Part shown: one piece after another, positions 26,967 to 36,386 of the stretch
How positions within the stretch are numbered: position 1 is the first letter of the stretch
Layout of the letters: the number at the start of each line of letters is the position of its first letter
From: JAVKSL01 sp039583695
Lineage (GTDB): Bacteria; Actinomycetota; Acidimicrobiia; Acidimicrobiales; JAJPHD01
Length of the DNA stretch: 64,000 nucleotides
Assembly (NCBI GenBank): GCA_039583695.1
Contig: JAVKSL010000008.1
Span: 1 to 64,000, forward strand
Direction of reading: 5' to 3'
The notes under the pieces: model-generated
Told to the model about the DNA's origin: nothing
What the model saw: the letters and a program-made list of their open reading frames with translations, nothing else
Database searches by the model: none
Program-made: the position numbers and the translations under genes

Positions 26967-28250
26967 TCAGCCTCCGAGCGGCGCCGTCGGGGGCCTTTCC
27001 CTCCGGGTGGGCGTGAACTCGCAGGGCAGGCGTTTGATGCCGTTGATGAAGTGGGAGCGCAGCCGCTCGGGCTCGGCGACTGGGTGGATGTCGGGCAAGC
27101 GGGCGAACAGGGCTCGGAACATGGAGGTGATCTCCAGGCGAGCCAGATGAGCGCCAAGGCAGTAGTGCGGCCCGTAACCGCCGAAGCTCACATGGCGGTT
27201 CTCGACCCTCCGCAGGTCGAAGCTGCACGGCGCCTCGAAGGCCGCCTCGTCCCGATTGGCCGAGTTGTAGAACAGCACGACCTTCTCCCCTTGGCCCAGC
27301 TGCTGCCCCCCCAATGTCGCATCGCAGGTCAGGGTGCGCCGCGTCTGCATCACCGGCGTGGCCCAGCGCACGATCTCATCCACCGCCCGAGGTGCCATCG
27401 CCTCGAAGTCGGCTGCCCAAGCGGCCTGCTGTGCGGGATGCGAGCCCAGCGTGACCAATCCCCAGTTGATCGCGTTGCGCGTGGTCTCGTTGCCCGCCAC
27501 GACGAGGAGGATGAACGCTGAGGCCAGCTCGTCGAACGAGAGGCGCTCCCCGTCCAGCTCGGCGGTCACCAGGGCCGAGGTCACGTCGTCGGTGGGATCC
27601 GCCTCACGGGCACGCCCGAGAGCGCGAACCAGTTCTCCCATCTCTATCCCGGCGCGCAGCACGGCTCCCAGCAGATCGGCGTCCTGGGCCAGCAGCTCGG
27701 GGTCCGTCGCTCCCACCAGGAGGTCGCTTCGCTCCAGGACGAAGGACTGCTCGCTCGCCGGAACTCCCATCAGCTCGCAGATGACCCGCATTGGCAGCAA
27801 CGAGGCCACCTCAGTGGCGAAGTCGCACTGACCCCGTTCGCAGACCGAGTTGAGGATCGTGGTGGTGATCCGCTCGACCTGTCCCTGCAGCAACGCCAGG
27901 CGCTTGGGCGTGAAGGCTCGGGACACGATCCGGCGGAGCCGGGCATGCCGGGGATCGTCGGCGTTGATCATCCCGCCGAAGTACTCGCGGAACGCCTCGG
28001 GCAGGTCGATCACCGTCGTGGCGCCCTGGCCCGAGCAGAACACGTCTGAGCGCTTGCTGGCCTCCACCACGTCGGCATAACGGGTGACGGCCCAGTAGCC
28101 CGGCCCCTTCGGAAGGCCGATGATCTCCGGCTCCTCGAAGAACGCGATCGGCCGCTCCCGCCGCAGCGTCGCGAACGCAGCCTCCCGCATCGGCAGCGGC
28201 AGCGCCCAAAACCCCACGATGTCCGACAGGTCGATCTCGTCGACGTTCAC
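26967..28250 (-). CDS. Cytochrome P450
   Basis: This 427-residue soluble bacterial P450 has the I-helix motif VAGNETTRNA, the K-helix EIVRW (ExxR) and the heme loop FGGYGPHYCLGAHLAR with Cys364 as thiolate ligand. GTG at 28250 is chosen because GGGGAGG lies 9 bp upstream; an in-frame ATG at 28259 sits directly against it. The gene is divergent from an MFS transporter, with about 95 bp between. Steroid, terpene or xenobiotic hydroxylation is possible. No redox partner gene is nearby. Confidence 0.93.
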   Translation of the reverse strand: MNVDEIDLSDIVGFWALPLPMREAAFATLRRERPIAFFEEPEIIGLPKGPGYWAVTRYADVVEASKRSDVFCSGQGATTVIDLPEAFREYFGGMINADDPRHARLRRIVSRAFTPKRLALLQGQVERITTTILNSVCERGQCDFATEVASLLPMRVICELMGVPASEQSFVLERSDLLVGATDPELLAQDADLLGAVLRAGIEMGELVRALGRAREADPTDDVTSALVTAELDGERLSFDELASAFILLVVAGNETTRNAINWGLVTLGSHPAQQAAWAADFEAMAPRAVDEIVRWATPVMQTRRTLTCDATLGGQQLGQGEKVVLFYNSANRDEAAFEAPCSFDLRRVENRHVSFGGYGPHYCLGAHLARLEITSMFRALFARLPDIHPVAEPERLRSHFINGIKRLPCEFTPTRRERPPTAPLGG

Positions 28251-28344
28251 GGCACCCATCCTCCCCGACGGCCAGCCGGCAGGTTTGGTCAAGCTGGCAG
28301 CCCCCTACCATATTGGGCGTGCCTGGTTTCGAGCGTGACTTGCG

Positions 28345-29943
28345 GTGGCGGCGTCGTCCAAGCGCCTGAGCGGTGCCCAACCCAGCGCCGGCCGGCCCCG
28401 AAGCGCACAGACCGGCCGGGGACGCGCCGCCCTTGCCGGAGGTTTGGGGGGAGCCGCCAGGGGGGTGCGCCAAAAGTTCGAGACCGCGGCCGGCGGCCCG
28501 GCGCGGGCCAGGGTCATCGTCGTCCTGGCGGCGGTCCTGGCTCTGAGCAGTGCCGACACCGCGACCGTGGGGGCGGCGGCCACCCAGCTCCGCTTCGCCT
28601 TGCACATCTCCAACGGCGACATTGGGCTGCTGGTGGCGATCCCCCTCATCATGGGTGCGTTGTTCAGCGTGCCCTTCGGCGTCCTGGCCGACCGGACCCG
28701 GCGCACCAGCCTCTTGTCCTTCGTCATCATCTTGTGGGGCGTGGCGATGATCGCCAGTGCTTCGGTCAGCAAGTTCTCCTCCCTGCTGCTGGTGCGGGTG
28801 GGCTTGGGCGCGGTCACCGCCGCCGCCGGACCCCTGGTTGCCTCCCTGGTGGGGGACTACTTTCCCGCCCGGGAGCGCGGCAAGATCTACGGCTACATCC
28901 TGTCCGGCGAGCTGCTGGGGGCGGGGTTCGGCTTCATGATCAGCGGGGACCTGGCCCCGTTGTCGTGGAGGGCCTCCTTTTTGATCCTTGCGCTGCCTGC
29001 GATCGCGATCGCGACCGCGGTCCGCCGGCTCCCCGAGCCTGCTCGAGGCGGGGCCACCCAGATGGTTGCCGGGGCGGCGCGCATCGGGGGATACAGGTCT
29101 CGGGCCGAGGCCCACAGGGCGCGCCTATCCGCCACTGCCGCGGCAGCTACGACACCACGGGACCCGGCGTCCGCGGCGTCCCGAGCCGAGCCAGTGGCGA
29201 CCGACGCCCAGCGCATCGCGGCCGAACAGGGGATTGCCCCCGTGGAGCGCATGATCCTGCGCAGCGACCCACGCAAGATGAGCCTGCCAGCCGCGGTTCG
29301 CTACATACTGGGCCTGCGCACCAACATCATCCTGATCGCCTCGGGGGCGGCTGGGTACTTCTTCCTGTCCGGCGTGGAGACCTTCGGTCTCGAGTTCTCC
29401 AAGTCGCACTACAGCGTGAACCAGGTCGAGGCCACCCTGCTGATGCTGGTGCTCGGCGGTGGGGCACTGCTGGGCGTGCTGGTCGGGGGGCGCCTTGGTG
29501 ACTCCCTGCTGCACCGGGGGCACCTGAACGGGCGGGTCCTGGTCGGGGCGATAGGTGCCCTGGTGAGTGTCGTCGCCTTCATTCCGGCGCTCATCCTGCA
29601 CAGCGCGGCCAGCGCCCTGCCGTACCTAATGATCGCGGCCTTTGCCCTCGAGGCCCAAGTTCCTCCCATGGACGCAGCCCGCCTCGACATCGTGCCCCCC
29701 TTGCTGTGGGGCCGGGCGGAGGGGGTCCGCACCTCGCTGCGCACCGGCGCCCAGGCCCTGGCACCGCTGATCTTCGGGGCGCTGGCGGACGGGATCGGGC
29801 TGCAGGACACCTTCGCGATCATGCTCGTGCCTCTGGCGGCGGGAGCGGTGATCCTGTTCAGGGCCCTGCGCACCTACCCCGTCGACGTGGCGACGGCCGT
29901 GGCGTCCACGGCGGCCTTCCACGACCGGCCACGGGTCCGTTAG
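28345..29943 (+). CDS. MFS transporter
   Basis: The 532-residue protein shows the MFS loop between helices 2 and 3 (GVLADRTRRTSL), repeated hydrophobic helices starting near residue 55, and a long central cytoplasmic loop (about residues 230-310) between the two six-helix halves. The N-terminal 50 residues are Ala/Gly/Arg-rich. The GTG start at 28345 is divergent to the P450, so substrate or product traffic for that enzyme is possible but unproven. It converges on glnE with only 6 bp between. Confidence 0.85.
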   Translation: MAASSKRLSGAQPSAGRPRSAQTGRGRAALAGGLGGAARGVRQKFETAAGGPARARVIVVLAAVLALSSADTATVGAAATQLRFALHISNGDIGLLVAIPLIMGALFSVPFGVLADRTRRTSLLSFVIILWGVAMIASASVSKFSSLLLVRVGLGAVTAAAGPLVASLVGDYFPARERGKIYGYILSGELLGAGFGFMISGDLAPLSWRASFLILALPAIAIATAVRRLPEPARGGATQMVAGAARIGGYRSRAEAHRARLSATAAAATTPRDPASAASRAEPVATDAQRIAAEQGIAPVERMILRSDPRKMSLPAAVRYILGLRTNIILIASGAAGYFFLSGVETFGLEFSKSHYSVNQVEATLLMLVLGGGALLGVLVGGRLGDSLLHRGHLNGRVLVGAIGALVSVVAFIPALILHSAASALPYLMIAAFALEAQVPPMDAARLDIVPPLLWGRAEGVRTSLRTGAQALAPLIFGALADGIGLQDTFAIMLVPLAAGAVILFRALRTYPVDVATAVASTAAFHDRPRVR

Positions 29944-29949
29944 AAGCTC

Positions 29950-32679
29950 TTAAGAAATTGAGTCCGTGCCCATTCCATAGAAGCGCCCTCTCACCACCCG
30001 GCGCGCCAGCCGGGTGACCCGGCGGTAGCCCTGGCGCAGCTCGGTGGGCGTGGTGTCGAGGGAGTGCGCCAGGGCGGCGAGACGGTCCGCGGCGACGGGC
30101 AGGGAGTCGGTCGGGGCCCCACCCATGAGCGCCCAGCGGTTGCGGATCTGCTCGCACCGCCGGTAGGCATCGGTGAGCATGGCGTGCTCGGCCCTGTCCA
30201 GGGCCCCGGCGGCCGCGAGGGCCGCGAGGGCATCCATCGTCCCTGGTGAGCGCACCTTGTGGGCCAGCTGGAGCAGCTGGGCCGTCCACTCGACATCGGC
30301 CAGGGCACCGGGACCGAGCTTGAGGTGGAACTGGGGGTCCTCCCCGGCTGGCACCCGCTCGCGCTCGATCCTGGCTTTCAAGCGCCTGATCTGGCGGGCT
30401 TCGTCCTCGCCAAAAGGGGCCTCCCACACGAAGTGGTCCACCAGCCTGCCAAAGGCAGCGCCGAGCACCGGGTCCCCGGCAACCGGGCGCGCCCTGATGA
30501 GCGCTTGGCGTTCCCAGGTGCCCGCCCAGCGCTCGTAGTAGGCGGTATAGGCCGAGAGGCTCCTCGCCAGGGGGCCCTGCCGGCCCTCGGGACGCAAGTT
30601 GGGGTCCACTCGGAATACCTGCTCAGCCACGTTGGGTCCCCCGTTGAGCAAGTGCAGCAGTGCCTCGGCTGCGGCCTCACCGGCCCGGTTGTCGCCGCCG
30701 TCCGGGAGAACCACCAGCAGGTCGAGATCGCTGGCGTAGGAGAGCTCCGCCCCCCCAAGGCGCCCCATGGCGATGATCGCCATGGGCACGGGGCGCTCCT
30801 GCGCATCGAGGGCGGCTTCCAGGACCGCCTCGGCCAGTGTGCTGAGGGCGGTGCCGGTCCCTTCAACGTCGTCCAGGCCCAGCAAGTCCCTGGTGGCGAT
30901 GCGCAGGAGCTGGGTCCGCTTGAAGCGCAGGAGCGCCCGGCTGGGCGACCCAGCGGTGGAGACCACCGCCCGCGCCCGGTCCACCAGCTCGGCCCGCCCC
31001 GCCAGGACCAGCGAGGCGTCGTCGCCAAGGGTTGGGATCAGGGTGGGCTCATGGCGCACAAGCTCGTGAAGCGGCCCACTGGTGCCCAGTATCCGGCACA
31101 GTCGTCTGGCTGCCAGGGGCGAATCCCTGAATGTGCTCACGAGCAGCGCCCGCCGGTGCGCCCCATCGGCAAGCGTGCGCAGCCGGAGCAGCCCGGCCTC
31201 GGGGTCCGGCTCCTCGGAGAGCCACGCCAGCACCAACGGCAGCATCTGGGCCATCAGCCGGGACGACCGGGTGAGGCCCCGGGTCAGCTCACCCAGCGCC
31301 GCCCTGGTGCGGGCGGCGTCGCTGAAGCCAAACGCAGCGAGGCGCTCTGACACTGCGGCGGCTCCCATCGCGGGAGCGGCCTCGGGTGACCCGGCTTGGG
31401 TACCCTCCAGCGGTGCCGCCGAGGCTGGCCGTGAGGGCAGTATCGCGAAGGCCTCCATCAGGGGACGGAAGTACAGCCTCTCGTGAATCTCCCGGGCCGC
31501 GCTGCGGTGACGGCGCAGATCGTCGTCGAAGCTGGCGAGCGCGCTGGCGCTGGCGCGGTCCCGGTAGCCGAGCACCCTGGCCAGCTGGGTCCGTACCGCC
31601 GGGTCTGCGGGCACGGCGTGGACCTGGCGTTCTTCCACCAGCTGGAGCCGGTGCTCCACCTTGCGGAGGAACCGGTAGGACGCCTCCATCACCTGCGCGT
31701 CTCCCGGGGAGATATACCCGGCGCGGCCCAGCTCGGCCAGGGCCGCCAGGGTGGAGGGAGCCCGTAACGCCGGGTCACTCCTTCCGTGGACCAGCTGCAG
31801 GAGCTGGACGGAGAACTCGACGTCCCTGATCCCGCCCGGACCGGACTTCACCTCGCGCTTTGCCAGGCCCCGGCGGGTCAGGACCGCCTCGGTGCGGGCC
31901 TTCATCTCCCTGGCCTGGCGGATCTCGGCGACCCCCCAGGGTCGGTTCCAGACCACCTCGGCCGCCGCACGGGCAAAATCGTCTCCGAGCGCCGGGTCTC
32001 CTCCCACCGGGCGGGCCTTGATCAGCGCTTGGAGCTCCCACGGTTCGACCCAGCGCTCCCAGTAGGTCATGTACGACGGTAAAGAGCGCACCAGCGCCCC
32101 GGCCCGACCCTCTGGCCGCAGCGCCATGTCCACCCGGTAGCACATACCCACCAAGTCCAGGACGGTCCTCGCGGCTGATGTGGCGCCGTCGTCACCCACG
32201 AACATCAGGTCCACATCGCTCGAGTAGTTGAGCTCGTTGGCCCCGAGCTTGCCCATGCCGATCACGGCGAGGGCGGAGTCCGGGGCCCCGATGAGCAGGG
32301 CTGCGCCGATCACGTCGTCCGCAAGGCGGGCCAGCGCCGCCCCGACGATCTCCAAGTCGTCGAGGCCGCACAGATCCCGCGCGGCGATCCGCATCAGCTC
32401 GAGATGCTTCCAGGCGACCAGGCCGGGGGGGCCGGCCGATGGGTCCAGCGATGGGCGGCGGTCCAGGTGGGCGAGGACGTCCAGAGCGCCCGGGTTGGTC
32501 TGGCATAGCCGGGCGATCGAGCGGCTGGCGGCCAGCGCGCCCACCAGAGCCTCGGCTAGGGGCCGGTTGGTCTCGAGCCGCGCGGGAAGCCCCGGATCGG
32601 CCTCGGTCAACCGGGTCAGGACCTGGCTGACGGCACCGGGCGCGGCGGAGCCGGCAACCAGGCTGGCAAGGGCTCTCAC
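29950..32679 (-). CDS. glnE: Glutamine synthetase adenylyltransferase/adenylyl-removing enzyme
   Basis: The 909-residue bifunctional GlnE adds and removes AMP on glutamine synthetase. Two nucleotidyltransferase cores are visible: ANELNYSSDVDLMFVGDDG near residue 165 and GAELSYASDLDLLVVLPDGG in the second half. Each is followed by the family RPEGR and Tyr-rich segments (SYMTYWERWVEPWE, AYTAYYERWAGTWE). Length fits the family. The start is GTG at 32679. It works with the PII protein encoded 23 kb away in the nitrogen response. Confidence 0.95.
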   Translation of the reverse strand: MRALASLVAGSAAPGAVSQVLTRLTEADPGLPARLETNRPLAEALVGALAASRSIARLCQTNPGALDVLAHLDRRPSLDPSAGPPGLVAWKHLELMRIAARDLCGLDDLEIVGAALARLADDVIGAALLIGAPDSALAVIGMGKLGANELNYSSDVDLMFVGDDGATSAARTVLDLVGMCYRVDMALRPEGRAGALVRSLPSYMTYWERWVEPWELQALIKARPVGGDPALGDDFARAAAEVVWNRPWGVAEIRQAREMKARTEAVLTRRGLAKREVKSGPGGIRDVEFSVQLLQLVHGRSDPALRAPSTLAALAELGRAGYISPGDAQVMEASYRFLRKVEHRLQLVEERQVHAVPADPAVRTQLARVLGYRDRASASALASFDDDLRRHRSAAREIHERLYFRPLMEAFAILPSRPASAAPLEGTQAGSPEAAPAMGAAAVSERLAAFGFSDAARTRAALGELTRGLTRSSRLMAQMLPLVLAWLSEEPDPEAGLLRLRTLADGAHRRALLVSTFRDSPLAARRLCRILGTSGPLHELVRHEPTLIPTLGDDASLVLAGRAELVDRARAVVSTAGSPSRALLRFKRTQLLRIATRDLLGLDDVEGTGTALSTLAEAVLEAALDAQERPVPMAIIAMGRLGGAELSYASDLDLLVVLPDGGDNRAGEAAAEALLHLLNGGPNVAEQVFRVDPNLRPEGRQGPLARSLSAYTAYYERWAGTWERQALIRARPVAGDPVLGAAFGRLVDHFVWEAPFGEDEARQIRRLKARIERERVPAGEDPQFHLKLGPGALADVEWTAQLLQLAHKVRSPGTMDALAALAAAGALDRAEHAMLTDAYRRCEQIRNRWALMGGAPTDSLPVAADRLAALAHSLDTTPTELRQGYRRVTRLARRVVRGRFYGMGTDSIS

Positions 32680-32740
32680 TGGGCTCAGTCTTGCCGTTGT
32701 GGCCCGCGGTGGCTACCCGAGCCCGTAGCCTCTGGGATTC

Positions 32741-34426
32741 ATGGCCGCTATCCGCGTAGCTGCCTGCCAGCTCAACCCTGCGGTCGGCGACCTGGAGGCC
32801 AACGTGAGGGCGATCCTTGCCGCCCTGGCCCGAGCCGAGGAGGCGGGTTGTGACCTGGCCGTGTTCGGGGAGCTGGCGATCACCGGGTACCCGCCCGAGG
32901 ACCTGCTCCTCAAGGGTGGCTTCGTCGCCGACAATCTCGCCGCTCTGGAGCAGGTCGCCAGCGCCACCAGGCACTGCGCCGCGGTGGTCGGATTCGTCGA
33001 GGCGGCGCAGCATCTGCACAACGCGGCCGCGATCTGCGTGGGTGGCTCGGTGGTTGGGGTCACCCGAAAGGTGCTCCTGCCCAACTACTCGGTCTTCGAC
33101 GAGCAGCGGTACTTTGCGCCGGGCGCGGCTCCCGGGCCTCTTTACATCGTCGCCGGGGTGAGGGTGGGGGTGTCGATCTGCGAGGACGCCTGGAGTCCCA
33201 CCGGACCGCTCATGGCCCAGGCGGCGGGGGGAGCGGAGCTCCTGGCGAACCTCAGCGCCTCGCCATTTGCTGCGGGGCGCCTGGCGACGCGGGAGCAGAT
33301 GCTGTCCAGCCGGGCTGCCGCTGCGTCGTGCCCCCTGGCGTACGTGAACCAGGTCGGAGGGCAGGACGAGCTGGTCTTCGACGGCGGATCCATGATCCTC
33401 GACGCGGCCGGTGGGGTGATGGCTCGCCTGGATCAGTGGGTGGAGGACGTGATGGTCATCGACGTGGAAGCGCCACCACGGCCTGGCGCGACCTTGCCCC
33501 AGGTGGTGGTGAGCGAGCACCCGCGGGCTCACGCCCGGCTGGGCCCTCCACCGCCTCGCCACGTGCCACCCGGACCAGAGGAGGAAATCTACCAGGCCCT
33601 GGTCCTCGGGACCCGTGACTACGTGAGAAAGAATGGCTTCACCGGCGCGGTGATCGGCCTTTCCGGGGGCGTCGACTCCTCGCTGGTGGCGGCGATAGCC
33701 ACTGAGGCCCTCGGGCCCGACTACGTCCACGGGGTGGCCATGCCGTCGCGGTACTCCAGCGAGGGCTCCCTAACCGATGCGGCCGCGGTGGCCGGGTCCC
33801 TCGGAATCGAGCTGCGGACGGTGCCCATCGAGCCGGCTCACTCGACGATGTCGGCCATGTTGGCCCCAGTGCTGGGGGGCCCTCCGATCGGGCTCACCGA
33901 GGAGAACCTGCAGTCGCGCATCCGCGGGGTGATCCTGATGGCCCTGTCCAACGCCCTGGGCTGGATCGTGCTCACCACCGGCAACAAGAGCGAGCTGGCC
34001 ACCGGGTACTCCACTCTCTACGGTGATAGCGCTGGTGGCTTTGCGGTGATCAAGGACGTGCCCAAGACCCTGGTGTATGCGTTGTGCCGGCACATCAACG
34101 CCATAAAGGGCCATGAGGTCATCCCGGAGGCGGTACTTTTCAAAGCTCCTTCGGCCGAGCTGCGTCCGGGTCAGCGTGACGACGACTCCCTGCCTGCCTA
34201 TGAGGTCCTCGACCCGCTCCTGGCCGCCTACGTCGAGGCGGATCGCACTGCGGTCGAGCTGGTGGCAGACGGCTTCGACCCCGCGCTGGTGGAGCGGGTC
34301 ACCACCTTGGTGGATCGGGCCGAGTACAAGCGTCGCCAGGGCCCTCCGGGCGTCAGGGTCTCATCGAAGGCGTTCGGCAAGGACCGGCGGGTCCCGATCA
34401 CCAACCGCTACGGTCTGCGGAGGTGA
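32741..34426 (+). CDS. nadE: Glutamine-dependent NAD+ synthetase
   Basis: The 561-residue two-domain enzyme makes NAD from nicotinate adenine dinucleotide. The N-terminal nitrilase-type glutaminase has its Glu in FGELAITGYPPEDLL, Lys in RKVLLPNYSVFDEQRYF and Cys in GVSICEDAWSP. The C-terminal synthetase has the P-loop IGLSGGVDSSLVAAIA and TTGNKSELATGYSTLYGD. It is divergent from glnE (about 60 bp) and overlaps the next gene by GTGA. Confidence 0.95.
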   Translation: MAAIRVAACQLNPAVGDLEANVRAILAALARAEEAGCDLAVFGELAITGYPPEDLLLKGGFVADNLAALEQVASATRHCAAVVGFVEAAQHLHNAAAICVGGSVVGVTRKVLLPNYSVFDEQRYFAPGAAPGPLYIVAGVRVGVSICEDAWSPTGPLMAQAAGGAELLANLSASPFAAGRLATREQMLSSRAAAASCPLAYVNQVGGQDELVFDGGSMILDAAGGVMARLDQWVEDVMVIDVEAPPRPGATLPQVVVSEHPRAHARLGPPPPRHVPPGPEEEIYQALVLGTRDYVRKNGFTGAVIGLSGGVDSSLVAAIATEALGPDYVHGVAMPSRYSSEGSLTDAAAVAGSLGIELRTVPIEPAHSTMSAMLAPVLGGPPIGLTEENLQSRIRGVILMALSNALGWIVLTTGNKSELATGYSTLYGDSAGGFAVIKDVPKTLVYALCRHINAIKGHEVIPEAVLFKAPSAELRPGQRDDDSLPAYEVLDPLLAAYVEADRTAVELVADGFDPALVERVTTLVDRAEYKRRQGPPGVRVSSKAFGKDRRVPITNRYGLRR

Positions 34427-34932
34427 GCCCGCCCTGGTCGATCGAGGGGACAGCGATCCGCTTGGGCGGCTACGCCTGGGTGGAGCAGCGGCTGTTCGAG
34501 GTGCTGGGCGGCCTCGTGGGGACGGCGGGGACGGCGGGGATGGCGGGGACGGCGGGGACGGCGAAGCCCGCTCAGGTGGCGATGGTCGCCCTGGCGCACG
34601 CCAGCCATCACGCCTGGCACGCCGAGATATGGCGGTCACGCATTCCGATCCTCGCGCACCTGCCGGTGGGGTCGTTGGTGGTGCCTCCGAGGCCGGAGGT
34701 GCGCGACATCCTGGAGGGCCCTGGGGAGTCGTTGGTGGCGGTCTACCGGGTGGTGCTGCCGAGCCTCGTCGGGGTGTACGCACGGCATCTGACCAGGGCC
34801 AGACCGGTGGCTGACGGCCCGGTCATCAGGGCACTCGAGCTGGTCCTCGCCGACGAGCGGCGCGACCTGAGCGAGGGCCAGGGGTTGCTGAGCCCGTTTG
34901 GCGGCGTCCCCTCTGGGGTGGAATGGGACTGA
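34423..34932 (+). CDS. Conserved ferritin-like actinobacterial protein
   Basis: The 169-residue protein has a helical pattern with His/Glu motifs that could bind metals: YAWVEQRLFEVLGG, ASHHAWHAEIWRSRIPIL and ALELVLADERRD. It matches my memory of an uncharacterised actinobacterial ferritin-like family; no enzyme activity can be assigned. GTG at 34423 overlaps nadE by 4 bp. A five-unit 9-bp tandem repeat encodes GTAGTAGMAGTAGTA in an early loop, probably tolerated because it lies between helices. Confidence 0.6.
   Translation: MSPPWSIEGTAIRLGGYAWVEQRLFEVLGGLVGTAGTAGMAGTAGTAKPAQVAMVALAHASHHAWHAEIWRSRIPILAHLPVGSLVVPPRPEVRDILEGPGESLVAVYRVVLPSLVGVYARHLTRARPVADGPVIRALELVLADERRDLSEGQGLLSPFGGVPSGVEWD
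34518..34562 (+). repeat. 9-bp tandem repeat, five copies
   Basis: GGGGACGGC (one copy with T) is repeated five times in frame inside the ferritin-like gene. Confidence 0.92.
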
Positions 34933-35056
34933 GGCACTTGACTGTCTCGGTACGCTTAGTAGCGATGCTCTGCTGTTGCCGTCCAAATGCCGGGGCGCGG
35001 AGATTCGACACGGTGCCGTTGCCCCGTGTGGGGGGTGAGCTTGTGAAAGAGGTGTC

Positions 35057-36004
35057 ATGGCCCTGACCAAGGAGAGGGTGGAGCGCGACGAGGAGGATCT
35101 CGTCAGGCTCTACCTCACCGATATCGGACAGTACCCCCTGCTCACCAAGGACGACGAGGTTCGCTTGGCGCAGACCATCGAAGCGGGCTACGCCGCAGCC
35201 GCCGAGCTGGACGCCGCCAAGGTCAACCAGACCTCCCCAGCCCGCCGGCGCGAGCTGCGCCGGGCGATCCGGGCCGGGGACTGCGCCCAGCAGACCTTCG
35301 TCCAGTCCAACCTCCGGCTGGTCGTGTCCATTGCCAAGAAGTACCAGGCGTCTGGCTTGCCGTTGCTGGACCTGATCCAGGAGGGCAACCTGGGGCTCAT
35401 GCACGCGGTCGAGAAGTTCGACTGGCGCAAGGGGTTCAAGTTCTCCACTTACGCGACCTGGTGGATCCGCCAGGCCATAACCCGGGGCATCGCCAACACC
35501 GGACGCACGATCCGCCTGCCCGTCCACGCGGGCGACACCCTGGCTCGGGTCCAGAAGGCCCAGGCCCGCCTGGAGCTCAAGCTGGGCCGGCCCGCCACGC
35601 TGGTAGAGCTGGGGATAGAGTGCGAGATGTCGGAGGACAAGCTGATCGAGGCCCTCCGATTCCGGGCCGAGCCGTTGTCGCTGTCGGAGCCGCTGCGTGA
35701 GGATGGCGACGCCGAGCTGGGTGATGTGGTGGAGGATCGGCTGGCCGAGTCGCCCTTCGAGATGGCCGCCACCTCGCTCCTGCCGGTGGAGATCGTCCGG
35801 CTGCTTGCTCCCCTCGACGAGCGGGAACGTCAGATCCTGCGGCTGCGCTTCGGTTTGGACCGGGGCGAGCCGCGGACGCTGGAGGAGGTGGGGGAGCACT
35901 TCAACCTGACCCGGGAGCGCATACGCCAGATCGAGGCCAGGGCCATGTCCAAGCTGCGCCATCCCTCCAGTGACACCGGCGCTCGGGACCTGCTCACCTG
36001 CTGA
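35057..36004 (+). CDS. Sigma-70 family RNA polymerase sigma factor (group 2-like)
   Basis: The 315-residue protein contains region 1.2 (DLVRLYLTDIGQYPLLT), region 2 (QSNLRLVVSIAKKYQ, GLPLLDLIQEGNLGLMHAVE, KFDWRKGFKFSTYATWWIRQ), region 3 and region 4 (LEEVGEHFNLTRERIRQIEA). It lacks the long N-terminal region 1.1 of a primary factor, which points to an HrdB/SigB-like secondary factor. The ATG at 35057 follows AAGAGG. Its regulon is unknown. It is followed within about 20 bp by tRNA-Sec. Confidence 0.9.
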   Translation: MALTKERVERDEEDLVRLYLTDIGQYPLLTKDDEVRLAQTIEAGYAAAAELDAAKVNQTSPARRRELRRAIRAGDCAQQTFVQSNLRLVVSIAKKYQASGLPLLDLIQEGNLGLMHAVEKFDWRKGFKFSTYATWWIRQAITRGIANTGRTIRLPVHAGDTLARVQKAQARLELKLGRPATLVELGIECEMSEDKLIEALRFRAEPLSLSEPLREDGDAELGDVVEDRLAESPFEMAATSLLPVEIVRLLAPLDERERQILRLRFGLDRGEPRTLEEVGEHFNLTRERIRQIEARAMSKLRHPSSDTGARDLLTC

Positions 36005-36025
36005 GCCATTAGGTTCACCCATCAC

Positions 36026-36118
36026 GGAGGTGTGCGAGCGCCTGGTGGGCTCCCCCGCCTTCAAAGCGGGTGGGACGGGTGCTCCCCGTCCGGCGGGTTC
36101 GATTCCCGTCCACCTCCG
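36026..36118 (+). tRNA. selC: tRNA-Sec (anticodon UCA)
   Basis: The 93-nt gene folds with a GGAGGTG/CACCTCC acceptor, an extended D-arm, the anticodon stem-loop CCCGC-CTTCAAA-GCGGG with anticodon TCA, a long variable arm of 7 bp (GGACGGG/CCCGTCC) and the T-arm CGGGTTCGATTCCCG. The long variable arm and UCA anticodon identify selenocysteine tRNA. CCA is not encoded. No selA, selB or selD is in the window, and no selenoprotein was identified. Confidence 0.93.
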
Positions 36119-36154
36119 CCGCCCTAGGGCAGCTGGCCTGCTAGGCTGGCACCT

Positions 36155-36235
36155 ATGAGGAAGCTGATCTTGCTTGGTGGAATCGTGGTTCTTGGGGCTG
36201 GCGCACTGGCCGCCAAGAAGCTCCGCTCCAGCTAA
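36155..36235 (+). CDS. 26-residue single-helix membrane peptide
   Basis: ATG at 36155 opens MRKLILLGGIVVLGAGALAA followed by KKLRSS and a TAA. It is a basic-hydrophobic-basic peptide that would span the membrane once. There is no ribosome-binding site, but TAGGCT at 36142-36147 could be a -10 element making a leaderless transcript. The stop is the first base of a hairpin arm. It may equally be a chance frame, and no family is recognised. Confidence 0.4.
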   Translation: MRKLILLGGIVVLGAGALAAKKLRSS

Positions 36236-36267
36236 GGGCCTGCGGGCAACAACCTACGGGCCCTTAG
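36232..36267 (+). terminator. Hairpin after the small peptide
   Basis: CTAAGGGCC (36232-36240) pairs perfectly with GGCCCTTAG (36259-36267) around an 18-nt loop. There is no T-tract. The left arm plus the loop segment AACAACCT resembles the arms of the 100-bp repeats at 20,581 and 59,081. Confidence 0.5.
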
Positions 36268-36386
36268 GGGGGTCGATCAGCCTGGCCCGAGTGATCCTGG
36301 GTCAGGACGGCCGAGCTGAGCCGCTGGCAGGTGAGCGCACTTGGGCCCAGGGACTTGATCCCTAACGGGGCCTGAGGCTGCTCAGC

